A stretch of DNA of 64,000 bases from Fodinibius salsisoli (GTDB lineage Bacteria; Bacteroidota; Rhodothermia; Balneolales; Balneolaceae), in contig NZ_JAGGJA010000001.1 of NCBI RefSeq assembly GCF_026229185.1, positions 1 through 64,000 on the forward strand, written 5' to 3'. Of the stretch, positions 1 through 9,220 are shown one piece after another. Position numbers and translations under genes: made by a program. Below the pieces are notes generated by a model. The model saw only the letters and a program-made list of their open reading frames with translations, searched no databases and was not told the DNA's origin. Position 1 is the stretch's first letter. Each line of letters opens with the position of its first letter.

Positions 1-53
1 TGTTGGATCACGTCCAATTTAAATTCTTTGCTGTAGGTTCGTCTTTTACTCAT
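1..53 (-). CDS. IS3-family transposase OrfA, N-terminal fragment
   Basis: The minus strand from the ATG at 51-53 reads MSKRRTYSKEFKLDVIQ, then runs off the window. This is the typical start of an IS3-family OrfA, the helix-turn-helix protein that binds the insertion sequence ends. OrfB would lie further left, outside the window. With only 17 residues visible, the family call rests on this motif and on the inverted-repeat-like end just upstream. Confidence 0.6.
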   Translation of the reverse strand, partial: MSKRRTYSKEFKLDVIQ

Positions 54-126
54 AATAGGTATTGGTCATAAATTGCGGCGACAATCTATGGCTTAACTGG
101 GTGTCCACCAAAATGTAGCAAGTTCA
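1..126 (-). mobile_element. IS3-family insertion sequence, end fragment cut by window edge
   Basis: The outer end is read from the minus strand, beginning TGAACTTGCTACATTTTGG near position 126. This resembles the terminal inverted repeats of the IS3 family (IS150-like group). About 70 bp further in, an OrfA-like reading frame starts. Only one end is visible, so neither the other inverted repeat nor a target-site duplication can be checked. Confidence 0.6.
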
Positions 127-365
127 TTAACTCCTTCCTTATAAGTATTTAGCAATATCACTTTTCACAAAGATGTTGATGCACACCGTTGGGATATGAG
201 ATATAATATATCATAAAATGCCGCCTCTCTAATTATAGCTATTAGGTACTTATCAACACTCTATTAAATACATATTAATTATATATTAGCTATACATAAG
301 TGCCCTATGATTAGAATGACTTGTTCTGTATAGGTCAATCATCGTATATTATAAATAGTGATTCG

Positions 366-399
366 AAAAAAGCTCTGCACCCGCAGGGCTTTTGTTTTA
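366..399. terminator. Rho-independent terminator-like hairpin
   Basis: AGCTCTGC (371-378) pairs with GCAGGGCT (383-390) around a 4-base loop, with one G-U pair. A-rich sequence lies on the left and a T run on the right, so it could work in both directions. The rest of 127-496 shows no gene or other clear signal. Confidence 0.6.
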
Positions 400-496
400 T
401 TATATCCAACTTCCTTCCCTCTTATTCATCATCTTTACATTTTTCGTAATCACAAAACTGAAATTATTGTGATTTCTACAACTTCAAGGTGGGAAT

Positions 497-965
497 TTAA
501 GATGTGTATCGCTCTTTAGTCATTCCCCACAGCTGAAAGCTTGGCTTTTTTTCGGTCCGGAAATAATAAATTACACTCCCCACTCCAAATAGAACAAACA
601 AAATATTTGTGAGGCTACCTACATAGGGGGATGTTTCTCAGTATTGCTATGATTATCATACCCAAAACTAAACCTGCGTACTGAGATGGGACGGCTACCT
701 TCTCCCTGAAAAGAAAAATGACTTGATTACCCAATACCAGTGCAACCAGTAGATAACTTAGGAAAAGAGCGAAACCATATATCAAAGACGGCAGGATGGC
801 CAGAGGTATAGTAATCAGCGATACAAATAGTAGTATGATAACAACCGGAATAACAATCAGGGAAATTACCCCGATACTCGTATGTCGCCATATACTTTGT
901 ACAGCCAAAACTTGCATCTTATCGGCAGTGACTGGGCAAAGCAGGCTACGGCAAGAACACAGCAA
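497..965 (-). pseudogene. Frameshifted remnant of a small membrane protein (C-terminal part)
   Basis: On the minus strand, 965 to about 640 encodes two to three hydrophobic spans (GVISLIVIPVVIILLF, then a second run ending in LVALVLGN). This style resembles the membrane tail of polymer-forming (bactofilin-like) proteins. The frame stops at 615. If one C is removed from the five-C run near 636-640, the frame instead continues as PYVGSLTNILFVLFGVGSVI and on to a TAA at 497-499. The break is therefore a +1 slip in a homopolymer, either a real mutation or a sequencing error. No convincing N-terminal domain is found upstream, so the gene is probably also truncated at its 5' end. The start at 965 is only the limit of the open frame. 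Confidence 0.5.
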
Positions 966-1164
966 TCAACACAATATTTTTTAGGATTCGATTTTGCTTC
1001 ATCTTCTATCCTCTCTCTCCGTTTTTTACCAACCCCATTGAATCGCAAGTTTCCAATCCATTCCCCTTCACTTTTTGAACATCAACATGAGGTAGTAAGG
1101 CCCCTGCAGCGAAAGATCCGCAAGAAAATGTTATCATAACCAGCCAACCTGATTTTATCACAAT

Positions 1165-1962
1165 TTACAAGAACGAAGAAGCGCCCAAACTAATTAGAAT
1201 CATAAGGATCCAGCTATCCAGTGCAACCTCCCGGGAATATTTTTCTTCCCATTGCTCCTGGTTCTTTTTGGCATCCTGTATGTATGCAGACCGTTTTATT
1301 AGGCTTAATATCGCTGTATTTAGAATATTCCCCGGGAATTTAAGCGGTCGCAGTATATCCATAAAAAGTACGACTCGTATTTCATCGGAGCTATTCCAGG
1401 CTTCATGTAGGTAGGTATCATCAAAAATAAGGCTTTCTCCCTCCTGCCAATGCCGGGTTTCCCCATTGACCTTAATGCCACACTGTAATGGTGGCTGTGG
1501 TACCTTTACGCCTAAATGGTAACGGATAAATCCTTTATAAAGCCCCCGGTGTTCGGGGATATGTTTTCCGGGAGCCAGGATAGAAAAAAAAGCCGTTTTC
1601 ATACCGGGAATACTTTCAACAAGCCTCGTGGTCTCCGGGCATCGGGCACAGTTTTGCTCAGCCTTATAGCCAAAACCATATAAGAAATAGGTTTTCCACT
1701 TGTCATCCGTCGTAATGGATTTCTGATCCGTAGAGATTTGCTGGAAATTGGGGATCTGTTCCAGATACTGCAACACCCCATCTAACTCTTTACGGATAAT
1801 GGGTTGATTCTTTTCCAGTTGTTCGGTCCAATCAAACAGATCGGAGTCAAAGTACGGTGTATTGTCTACTTTCGAGGTTTTAGCAATCAGCTTTTCGATT
1901 GTCCAAAGCGCTTTTCCACCCAAATCTTTCATTATTTTCCGCTTTTTCTCCTTGAAATCCAT
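1165..1962 (-). CDS. Aspartyl/asparaginyl beta-hydroxylase-family dioxygenase (LpxO-like)
   Basis: A 265-aa protein of the Asp_Arg_Hydrox family, Fe(II)- and 2-oxoglutarate-dependent dioxygenases that include aspartyl beta-hydroxylase and the lipid A hydroxylase LpxO. The first metal-binding part is HIPEHRG (134-140), with R147 nearby. The second is FDDTYLHEAWN (180-190), where H186 is the second iron ligand. RVVLFMDILRP (196-206) carries the arginine expected to bind 2-oxoglutarate. The last 20 residues are hydrophobic and could anchor the protein to the membrane, which fits a lipid substrate. The gene stands alone, with about 590 bp of empty sequence upstream. Family confidence is high; the substrate (lipid A or protein) cannot be decided. 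Confidence 0.8.
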   Translation of the reverse strand: MDFKEKKRKIMKDLGGKALWTIEKLIAKTSKVDNTPYFDSDLFDWTEQLEKNQPIIRKELDGVLQYLEQIPNFQQISTDQKSITTDDKWKTYFLYGFGYKAEQNCARCPETTRLVESIPGMKTAFFSILAPGKHIPEHRGLYKGFIRYHLGVKVPQPPLQCGIKVNGETRHWQEGESLIFDDTYLHEAWNSSDEIRVVLFMDILRPLKFPGNILNTAILSLIKRSAYIQDAKKNQEQWEEKYSREVALDSWILMILISLGASSFL

Positions 1963-2552
1963 AGTTGTAATCCTTAGTGATGAATTGACTATTAGTACCT
2001 ACATATTTTTAAGAATATGAAAGATCTTATTCTCGCGTATAGGGAAAAACTTGATCTAAGATGAAGGGAATTTCATTACCTGCTGGTAAACCAAGCGAAT
2101 TGCCTAACACTTTCAATATCCAACCTTAGCTATTCAAAGATATCATGGATATATCTCAATAAACTACCTCCCCTGTATAATGCTCAGTTGCCTCAAAAAA
2201 AGGAAAAGATCTCTTAAAGGACGCTGCCAATTACTACAACTTTTACTACTCCTGATGTATTTTATGGCATTTGATCTACTGGTAATTCTTAATAAGTGCC
2301 TTTATTTGGGCGAAGAAATCGCATTTAACCAGAATACATAAGATACGATTGTCTATACTGCTAAGGGAGTATAAATTACTAATTGCCTACGATTTATTTG
2401 TACTTATAATTGGGTATAGTAGTATGCGTTTTTTTAAAGAATAGAAATAGTTGCAAGTTATCTGAAATCTGGAACCATAAATTGCTACCAGTTTCTCACC
2501 TGTACTTTTCTACATCTATGTTGGACAAGAGACACTAGTAATCAAGTCAAAC
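1963..2552. other. Intergenic region, no feature recognised
   Basis: About 590 bp of AT-rich sequence with no open frame of note, no strong hairpin with a T run and no obvious repeat. It must hold the promoter of the hydroxylase gene (leftward) and the 3' end of the ATPase gene. It may be decayed sequence. Confidence 0.5.
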
Positions 2553-5273
2553 TCATCCAATGTGATTTTTACGCCAGCGATTGATAAACTTGTCAATTTC
2601 ACCGCCTAAAATGACTAAAAAACCAACACCGATAATCAACATCCACTGATCACTGCTGAGTGGCATGGTACGGAATATGGCCTGCAAAAATCCTACTTGG
2701 AGCACCGCCAGATGGGCAAGCAAAGCGGCAACAAGGCTGACAAACAAAAACTTGTTTGAGAAGAAATTGATACGAAAAATACTCCTGTCTAGTGAACGAC
2801 AGTTAAGAACGTGAAAAAACTGGAATACGACCATTTGGGTCATCGCTGCCGTTCGAGCCATATCCAAGTTACCTGTTTGTTGGTAAACCAACCAAAATAT
2901 TCCTAGCGTACCTACAGCCAGAACAAGACCTACTCCACCGAGGCGCTCCATCAAACGGCCTGTCAGTATGCCCTCTTTAGTGGGGCGAGGTTTGCGTTTC
3001 AATATGCCCGGCTCCCCGGGTTCAAAAGCCAGGGCTATGTCTTGTAATCCATTGGTTACCAAATTGATCCAAAGAATCTGCACGGCAATAAAGGGGAGTG
3101 GCCAATTCATAAGAACCGCAACCAGTATTACAATCAGTTCACCCACCGCTGTAGAAAGCAGGAAGAAGGTCACCTTTCGAATATTTGAAAAAACAATTCT
3201 GCCCTCTTCAATAGCGGCGGTAATTGTTGCAAAGTTGTCGTCAGACAAAACCATATCAGATGCCTCCCGGGCAACATCGGTACCACTTCTCCCCATCGCC
3301 ACCCCGATATGAGCAGCCCGCAGGGCTGGGGCGTCGTTCACGCCATCCCCGGTTACGGCCACCACATGATCCAGATTCTTCAGCCTGTCAACAATGCGGT
3401 ATTTATGTTTGGGAGAAACACGGGCAAAAATATTGATATTCATCAGCTGAAGATCGAGCTCTTCATCCGAGAGCCGATCCAGTACCTTACCTTCCAGTGC
3501 TCCGTGCCCTTCGGGATCCAGGCCAAGCTGTTGCCCGATTGCTACAGCTGTATCAATATGGTCTCCCGTGATCATGATCACCCGGATTCCGGACTCCCGG
3601 GCGCTTTGCACTGCTTCTATGACTTCGGGTCGTACGGGATCTTCCATGCCCTGCAGACCTGTAAGCACAAACTCTTCATCCAAAACCGACATGTCATCAA
3701 GGTATTTAGATTCTGTACTCCGGTAAGCCATGGCCAGCACCCGGAGTCCCTGGGCTGCCATCTGTTTTGAAACAGCCTTAACTTTTTCGGGTTCAACGGG
3801 TACAAGCTGGCCATCCTTAAGTTGGTATTTGCACCGGTCCAGAACCGCTTCTGGGGCCCCCTTCATGAAAATGGTCTGGCCACTCTCGTCCTTGTTTAAT
3901 GTGACCATAAACTTTCGTTCGGGTTCAAAAGGCAGGTAATCCAACTGTTCTTTCTGCAACCGGATATCAGACAGGCGGATACCTCCTTTATAGGCCGACA
4001 CATGCAGCGCGATTTCGGTGGGATCGCCCTGCGGCTCACTTCTCTCAACAGCAGTTGTATTGGCCTCATTGGCCAGAGTTCCCGCCAGTAATGCTTGGAA
4101 AAGTCCGCTTTCGGTGGAAGGCGTTACCACATTACCATCTTTGCTAATCGTTCCTTCAAGCTGGTACCCCGCTTCGGTCGTCTCGTATAGTTTGTCATCA
4201 GCCCAAATTTGACGCACCGTCATCTGGTTTTTGGTAAGCGTGCCCGTTTTGTCTGAGCCAATGACCGTGGTACTGCCCAAGGTTTCAACCGCAGGCAAAG
4301 ATCGAATGATGGCCCGCCGATTAGCCATCCTGCGAACCCCGATGGCCAGGGTTATCGTAAGAACCACTGGTAATCCTTCTGGAATAGCCGATACCGCCAT
4401 AGCAACAACAGTAATAAAGATCTCGGAAGGATCCATGTTGTACAGGAGCCCGATCACAGCGATTAGCACTGCAAACCCCAGGATAAGATTGCCAATGTGC
4501 TTCCCCAGCCTGTCAACCTTCTCCTGCAAGGGTGTTTTTATAATACCGATTTCTTTGACGGTGGAAGCTATCTTCCCCAGCTCCGTTGAATCCCCCGTGC
4601 GTACCACAACCGCTTTTGCCCGGCCCTGGGTAACAATGGTACCGGCAAAAGCCATATTTTTCTGATCAGCCGGGACCAGATTGGCCTTTCGCAACGTATT
4701 TACCTGCTTGTTGACCACCTCGGATTCTCCGGTGAGCGCCGACTCATCCATCTCCAGTCCTTTTGACGTTATTATCCGCATGTCTGCGGCCACCCGTCCA
4801 CCGGAGCTGAGCAATACAATATCACCGGGCACCAGGTCGCGACTCGGAACCTCAATCTCACGGCCGTCACGAATAACCTGCGCTTTGGGATCCGACAATT
4901 TGGAAAGTGCCCGTATAGCGTGTTGGGCTTTATTTTCCTGGATATAGCCGATGACAGCATTTAACAGGACCACCACCATGATCACCCCTGAGTCAATATA
5001 ATCCTGGAGCACGAAGGTCACAAAGGCAGCTGCCAGCAAAATATAAATCAGCGGATCTTTAAACTGGTGAATGAGGATCTGCCAGCGGGTCAACCCGACT
5101 TCTGTGGCAATTTCATTGGGACCAAAAAAGCTTATGCGCTTTTCAACCTCCTTATCTTTCAATCCTGTTTCAGGAGTGGTATTAACGATCTCGCATGTTT
5201 TTTCCGGGGTAAGAGTGTACCAGGGCTGCTCGGAAATATTAACATCAATCGGGGCTTCCATTTGATCGACCAT
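2553..5273 (-). CDS. Cation-transporting P-type ATPase, P2A (Ca2+-type)
   Basis: A 906-aa inner-membrane pump with every P-type landmark. The N-terminal cation-ATPase domain contains a PETGL-type motif, and the actuator motif TGES lies near residue 180. The fourth membrane span carries PEGLP near 297, the phosphorylation site DKTGTLT is near 339, and KGAPE, TGD and the hinge GDGVNDAPAL follow. It ends in a six-span C-terminal transport domain. PEGLP in M4 is the signature of SERCA/PMCA-like P2A pumps such as bacterial LMCA1, so Ca2+ export is the best guess, though Mn2+ or Na+ cannot be excluded. Length is normal for the family. Two universal stress protein genes lie immediately upstream on the same strand, suggesting a stress-related cluster. 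Confidence 0.88.
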   Translation of the reverse strand: MVDQMEAPIDVNISEQPWYTLTPEKTCEIVNTTPETGLKDKEVEKRISFFGPNEIATEVGLTRWQILIHQFKDPLIYILLAAAFVTFVLQDYIDSGVIMVVVLLNAVIGYIQENKAQHAIRALSKLSDPKAQVIRDGREIEVPSRDLVPGDIVLLSSGGRVAADMRIITSKGLEMDESALTGESEVVNKQVNTLRKANLVPADQKNMAFAGTIVTQGRAKAVVVRTGDSTELGKIASTVKEIGIIKTPLQEKVDRLGKHIGNLILGFAVLIAVIGLLYNMDPSEIFITVVAMAVSAIPEGLPVVLTITLAIGVRRMANRRAIIRSLPAVETLGSTTVIGSDKTGTLTKNQMTVRQIWADDKLYETTEAGYQLEGTISKDGNVVTPSTESGLFQALLAGTLANEANTTAVERSEPQGDPTEIALHVSAYKGGIRLSDIRLQKEQLDYLPFEPERKFMVTLNKDESGQTIFMKGAPEAVLDRCKYQLKDGQLVPVEPEKVKAVSKQMAAQGLRVLAMAYRSTESKYLDDMSVLDEEFVLTGLQGMEDPVRPEVIEAVQSARESGIRVIMITGDHIDTAVAIGQQLGLDPEGHGALEGKVLDRLSDEELDLQLMNINIFARVSPKHKYRIVDRLKNLDHVVAVTGDGVNDAPALRAAHIGVAMGRSGTDVAREASDMVLSDDNFATITAAIEEGRIVFSNIRKVTFFLLSTAVGELIVILVAVLMNWPLPFIAVQILWINLVTNGLQDIALAFEPGEPGILKRKPRPTKEGILTGRLMERLGGVGLVLAVGTLGIFWLVYQQTGNLDMARTAAMTQMVVFQFFHVLNCRSLDRSIFRINFFSNKFLFVSLVAALLAHLAVLQVGFLQAIFRTMPLSSDQWMLIIGVGFLVILGGEIDKFINRWRKNHIG

Positions 5274-5319
5274 AAGATATAGACTCTCTTCTTTTGTTTA
5301 TTTCATTTTAATTTAGGGT

Positions 5320-6154
5320 TCAATCACCTATCAATACCAATAATGGTATGTTAGAGTTAAAGACCATTTCATTAGAGTGGTTCTTTTCTACTAACTTCTC
5401 CCAAAAGGTTTTTTTATACCTGACCATCACCGGCAAGGAACATGGTTTGCTACTTAAGTAATCGGCCATGACTGGAAAAAAATCGGATCCATATTTGAGC
5501 TCAAAAGAAATATCCTCATAGTCAGTCTCACCTTTAACTAAGTCCCTGGACCCTCTAAATTTTATTTCATCTAACTGACTTTTCTGTTCCGATACATGTA
5601 TTATCTCAATATTTGCTTCGAACAGCCTTGCAAAATTGATGGTCTGTTGTAAAATCTGCAAGTCTCCCTCATGATAGTCGGTGGCAAATGTAATATGCTT
5701 TATATCATCGGGCGAACCTCCCGGAGGTACGGCTAGTACCGGAACATCAGACATATTTATTATGCTGGAGGCAACGCTCCCAAAAATTATATTTCGTTCT
5801 CCGGTAGCCCCATTCGTTCCCAGTACGATCAAATCAGTGTTATATTCATTGGAGATTTCTAATATCCCTGCAACGGCTGCTCAGATTCTACTACTCTTGA
5901 TATCTCAATATCTCTGTATTGTTCATCATTCTTGAGATCCCCGATAAGCCTATCGAATTGTTGATGGGCTTTATTAGCTACCTTCTCCTGGTCCTTTTAA
6001 AATCGGGTGCAAAATCCAAATCAACCTGGATTGCATGGAACAAAATTAACTTAGCCCTGGTGAGTGATGCTATTTTTGCCGCAAGTGGCAGCGCTTGTCG
6101 AGCATTGTTCGAGAAGTCTGGTGGGAAAAGAATGTTTTTAATTTCAATAGCCAT
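5320..6154 (-). pseudogene. Tandem-domain universal stress protein, two frameshifts
   Basis: The minus strand from the ATG at 6152-6154 encodes a near copy of the neighbouring 285-aa UspA protein, broken twice. The first break is near 6000, where adding one A restores DFKKDQEKVANKAHQQF. The second is near 5876, where adding one G restores ESGAAVAGILEIS. After that the frame is intact to 5320 and encodes the rest of domain 1, including the ATP-loop motif GTNGATGERNIIFGS, and all of domain 2. Both lesions are single-base losses in short homopolymers. The start overlaps the end of the upstream usp gene by 11 bp, so the two were one transcription unit. Either a young pseudogene or a gene damaged by sequencing error. 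Confidence 0.75.
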
Positions 6155-7001
6155 GGTCTAACTCTCCATCTCCAATTAAAACAAGCAGCGGTACTTTAGT
6201 ATAAAAAGCCATCTCTTTGGAGTGATTGTTTTCGACCAACTTTTCCCAAAAAGTTTTTTTATATCTGACCATCACCAACAGGGAATTAGGATTGTCAACA
6301 AGGTAGTCGGCCATAACAGGATAGAAATCATAATCATAATTAAGCTCAAAATTTATGTTTTCATACTCAGCATGATCTTTTACCAGATCCTTGAATCCTC
6401 TGAATTTAATTTCCGTTGACAGACTTCGCTGTTCTGCTACATGGATTACATCAACAGTTGCTCTAAACAGTTTTGCAAATTCAGTGGTTTGCAGTAAGGC
6501 CTGAAAATCACCTTCATGATAGTCGGTGGTAAATACGATATGCTTTAAATCATCAGGTGACCCTCCCGGAGGCACGGCTAGTACAGGGATGTCTGATCTA
6601 TTTATGATACTGCCAGCAACACTTCCAAATAACAGACTTCGATTACCAGTGGCACCTTTCGTTCCCATTACAATCAAGTCAGCATTACATTCTCTGGCTT
6701 TTGCAAGTAGCCCAACCGTGGGATGTCCAGACTGCAACACCGTTGATACCTCTAAATACTTGTATTGATCATCTTTCTTCAGGTCTGCAATGAGCTCATC
6801 AAATTGTTGACTGGCCTCCCTAATCGCCTTCTTCTTTTGTTTTTCAAAATCAGGTGCAAAATCCAGAGCACTTTGACTGGCATGGAACAAAGTGAGTTTT
6901 GAACCCGTAATGGATGCTATTTTTGCAGCAATTGGCAGCGCTCGTTGAGCATTTTTTGAAAAGTCGGTTGGGAAAAGAATGTTTTTTAAATCGAAAGCCA
7001 T
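6144..7001 (-). CDS. Universal stress protein, two UspA domains
   Basis: A 285-aa cytoplasmic protein with two UspA domains, about residues 1-140 and 145-285. Domain 1 has the nucleotide-binding signature G-x2-G-x9-G-S in GTKGATGNRSLLFGS followed by VPVLAVP-like sequence (IPVLAVPPGG). Domain 2 lacks that signature, as is common in tandem Usp proteins, where one domain binds ATP and the other is structural. The gene overlaps the frameshifted paralog downstream by 11 bp and precedes the P-type ATPase gene, so the three are probably co-transcribed. The trigger for expression cannot be read from the sequence. Confidence 0.85.
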   Translation of the reverse strand: MAFDLKNILFPTDFSKNAQRALPIAAKIASITGSKLTLFHASQSALDFAPDFEKQKKKAIREASQQFDELIADLKKDDQYKYLEVSTVLQSGHPTVGLLAKARECNADLIVMGTKGATGNRSLLFGSVAGSIINRSDIPVLAVPPGGSPDDLKHIVFTTDYHEGDFQALLQTTEFAKLFRATVDVIHVAEQRSLSTEIKFRGFKDLVKDHAEYENINFELNYDYDFYPVMADYLVDNPNSLLVMVRYKKTFWEKLVENNHSKEMAFYTKVPLLVLIGDGELDHGY

Positions 7002-7124
7002 AGCTAACTCTCCTGGATATAAAAAAGCTAATTTAAAATCAATATACTCAGCATATATTATCTTTTTTGTAGGGGCTTCCCTTATGGTTTACTTTACCGC
7101 AATAATCATTTCAAATACAATTAT

Positions 7125-7388
7125 TTAGTCCTTTCTCTTTAAATAAAGAGCCCGGTTTTTGGTGGGAACAACAAAATAAGATCTGTGATATCTCCAGCGG
7201 TCGACCTTCTGGAACATGCTCAGCATACCGCTGGTTGCAAGCCTGACCATTCCAGTAAGGATCATCCATCCAATCTTGTTTTTTTCGGTAGCACGGGGAC
7301 TGTAATATGTAATACTGCTAATCAGGGAATAATCACTGGGGTTTTTATATCGCTCCAGGAAGGAAGGCGTTTTGATCCAGCTCAGCAT
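7125..7388 (-). CDS. Hypothetical protein, 87 aa
   Basis: I do not recognise this small basic protein. It has one moderately hydrophobic stretch (IGWMILTGMVRLATSGMLSM, about residues 39-58) that could be a single membrane span, and a Lys/Arg-rich tail. An AAGG about 9 bases before the ATG at 7386-7388 is a plausible ribosome site. The gene is divergent from marR, and the palindrome at 7470-7492 lies between the two starts. It may therefore be under the same repressor, or be spurious. Confidence 0.45.
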   Translation of the reverse strand: MLSWIKTPSFLERYKNPSDYSLISSITYYSPRATEKNKIGWMILTGMVRLATSGMLSMFQKVDRWRYHRSYFVVPTKNRALYLKRKD

Positions 7389-7469
7389 TTCTAAACCTTC
7401 TGCAGCTGTTTAATAATAAGTTTTTAAAAGTTTTTTGTATTCATTTTTGTAAAAACCAACAATATTTAA

Positions 7470-7492
7470 GTTATTACAACTGATGTAATAAC
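7470..7492. promoter_or_regulatory. Perfect palindrome, probable MarR-family operator
   Basis: GTTATTACA (7470-7478) and TGTAATAAC (7484-7492) form a perfect 9-bp inverted repeat with a 5-bp spacer. It lies 41 bp before the marR start and about 82 bp from the divergent 87-aa gene. MarR dimers usually bind such 16-24 bp palindromes in their own promoter, so autoregulation of the marR-doxX-wrbA cluster is likely. A weaker partial palindrome, CAACAGTTG, follows directly. Confidence 0.6.
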
Positions 7493-7532
7493 AACAGTTG
7501 TTTAAACATAGTAATGATTAACGCCGGCAACT

Positions 7533-8021
7533 ATGGAATTCAAACAAGCAATAAAACAGAAACGATTTCCCAGTCCACAAATGGAAGCAATACTGAATAT
7601 GGTGTATAGCGCCAACCATTTTGAGAATATCATGCGAAAGCTGCTTCATGAATTCGATTTAAGCCACGAGCAATTTAATGTGCTGCGTATTCTCCGGGGT
7701 AATCATCCTGGCGCTTATGAGCTCAACCAAATTCGGGACCGGATGCTCAACAGCTGGAGTAATGTATCCCGGCTGGTTGAAAAACTTCGAAAAAAAGGAT
7801 TTGTGACCCGGCAGCCCAAGCCCGAGAACCGGCGCAAAGTTGAAATTAAAATCACCCAAGATGGACTTGATTTCCTGGAACAAGTAGATGCCAACCTAAC
7901 CACCGCTGAGCTCATGAAACAAACATTGGATGATGAGAAGGCCGCGCAGTTAACGGCCCTACTCGATGAGCTAAGGACGAACCTTGATAACGTTTTTAAC
8001 GGCCCCGATAACTTAGAATAG
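7533..8021 (+). CDS. MarR-family transcriptional regulator
   Basis: A 162-aa winged-helix DNA-binding protein. Helices in residues 15-60 (including EQFNVLRILRGNHPG) lead into the recognition helix near NSWSNVSRLVEKLRKKGFV. The wing is RQPKPENRRKVEIKIT, with the D/R-type wing residues typical of MarR, and a C-terminal dimerisation helix follows. MarR proteins usually repress neighbouring redox or drug-response genes and release DNA when they sense a small molecule or oxidant. Here the downstream genes (exported protein, DoxX, WrbA-type quinone reductase) suggest a quinone or electrophile signal. A perfect palindrome lies just upstream. Confidence 0.85.
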   Translation: MEFKQAIKQKRFPSPQMEAILNMVYSANHFENIMRKLLHEFDLSHEQFNVLRILRGNHPGAYELNQIRDRMLNSWSNVSRLVEKLRKKGFVTRQPKPENRRKVEIKITQDGLDFLEQVDANLTTAELMKQTLDDEKAAQLTALLDELRTNLDNVFNGPDNLE

Positions 8022-8106
8022 AATATCAACACAACCTCTATTTATTTAAGAGGTTAGCAACTTTTCTACTACTAAACTGATTCCACAACAACAGTCGTAC
8101 CAACAA

Positions 8107-8754
8107 ATGAAACGAATTATTGTAATAATCACCGCCTTTACCGCCATAGCAAATATCACCACTGCCCAACATTTGCAGCAAGAATTATTGAGTGGAACCG
8201 AAAAGATGGTATTCCAGACGACATTCTCGCAGCAGTGGAATCAAAATCCCAACCTCCGGGTCAATGGACTCGCCTTTTTCAATCGGTTTTATGATTCGGC
8301 CGATAGAACATTTGATGAAGCGGTCGTCCTCACGTCGGTCACTGGCTCACTCTCGAAGCATTTCAGTGCCGGACCGAAGCTCTTTTACAGTAGTGTGGCC
8401 GGCTTGCAACCCGGACTATTACTGAACGCTCATACAAGGGTCGCGGGCATTGATATGAGGCTGACGCCCCAGGCGGCCTACAACGTAGCCAACCAAGCAT
8501 TCCAGGGAGGCCTTGCCCTGCTGCTGCGGAAGATGGTGCCGATTAGTTCTCAATGGTCCATAGCCGCCGATGCCTTCCTGATGGGTTCCTGGCTGCGATT
8601 TGATACCCATGACCGCAGCAACATCCAGGCTCGCATTGGCCCTGTTTATAAAAAGCATTTTCAGTTTGGATTCAGCTACGACCTGGACCAGTACGGTCCG
8701 AAAATTTTGCACCGCGACCAGTTTGGGGCTTTTACTCGAATACTTTTCAACTAA
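8107..8754 (+). CDS. Exported hypothetical protein, beta-rich
   Basis: A 215-aa protein with a signal peptide (MKRIIVIITAFTAIANITTAQ, predicted cleavage after about residue 21). The mature part has alternating hydrophobic residues and several aromatic-ended strands, for example near FQFGFSYDLDQYG, suggesting a small beta-barrel or beta-sheet protein in the outer membrane or periplasm. No catalytic motif is visible and I do not recognise the family. It lies 85 bp after marR and 29 bp before doxX on the same strand, so it is probably part of that operon. Confidence 0.6.
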   Translation: MKRIIVIITAFTAIANITTAQHLQQELLSGTEKMVFQTTFSQQWNQNPNLRVNGLAFFNRFYDSADRTFDEAVVLTSVTGSLSKHFSAGPKLFYSSVAGLQPGLLLNAHTRVAGIDMRLTPQAAYNVANQAFQGGLALLLRKMVPISSQWSIAADAFLMGSWLRFDTHDRSNIQARIGPVYKKHFQFGFSYDLDQYGPKILHRDQFGAFTRILFN

Positions 8755-8783
8755 CTATTTCTAAATATCAATAACCAACCATT

Positions 8784-9194
8784 ATGATGAATACTAACCA
8801 ACGAAACATCCTACAGTTAATCGCAAGAATACTGCTGAGCAGCATCTTTTTCGTCTCCGTGATCAGTAAAATAACAGGACTTGAGGGAACCATTCAGTTC
8901 ATGGCTGCCAAAGGCATCCCGTTGCCTTCCATCCTAATCTGGGGCGCGATCATTACCGAATTTGTCGGTGCCCTGGCGCTGATAACAGGCTATAAGATGA
9001 AAGAAGCAGCCACTTTGCTTGTGCTTTTCCTGGTACCAGCGACCTTCCTCTTTCACAACTTCTGGACGATGGAAGGCCAGCAGTTCCAGATGCAAATGAT
9101 GTCTTTTATGAAGAACATCAGCATTATGGGCGGACTGCTACTCCTGGCCAGCTTCCCCGAAAACCACGTTGAACCAACTTTACAACAGCAATAA
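8784..9194 (+). CDS. DoxX-family membrane protein
   Basis: A 136-aa inner-membrane protein with four predicted spans. The first begins LIARILLSSIFFVSVISKIT, the usual DoxX opening, where a G/K follows the first span. DoxX proteins are small quinone-linked membrane proteins often regulated by MarR-type repressors in oxidative or thiol stress. Placement between an exported protein and a WrbA homologue under a MarR regulator matches that pattern. Length is normal. Confidence 0.8.
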   Translation: MMNTNQRNILQLIARILLSSIFFVSVISKITGLEGTIQFMAAKGIPLPSILIWGAIITEFVGALALITGYKMKEAATLLVLFLVPATFLFHNFWTMEGQQFQMQMMSFMKNISIMGGLLLLASFPENHVEPTLQQQ

Positions 9195-9220
9195 TTAAAT
9201 CCCAAAACTTACACTAACTT

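Noticed and set aside
3309-3770. 153-aa plus-strand frame opposite the P-type ATPase
   Set aside because: Antisense shadow of a highly conserved gene; no independent evidence.
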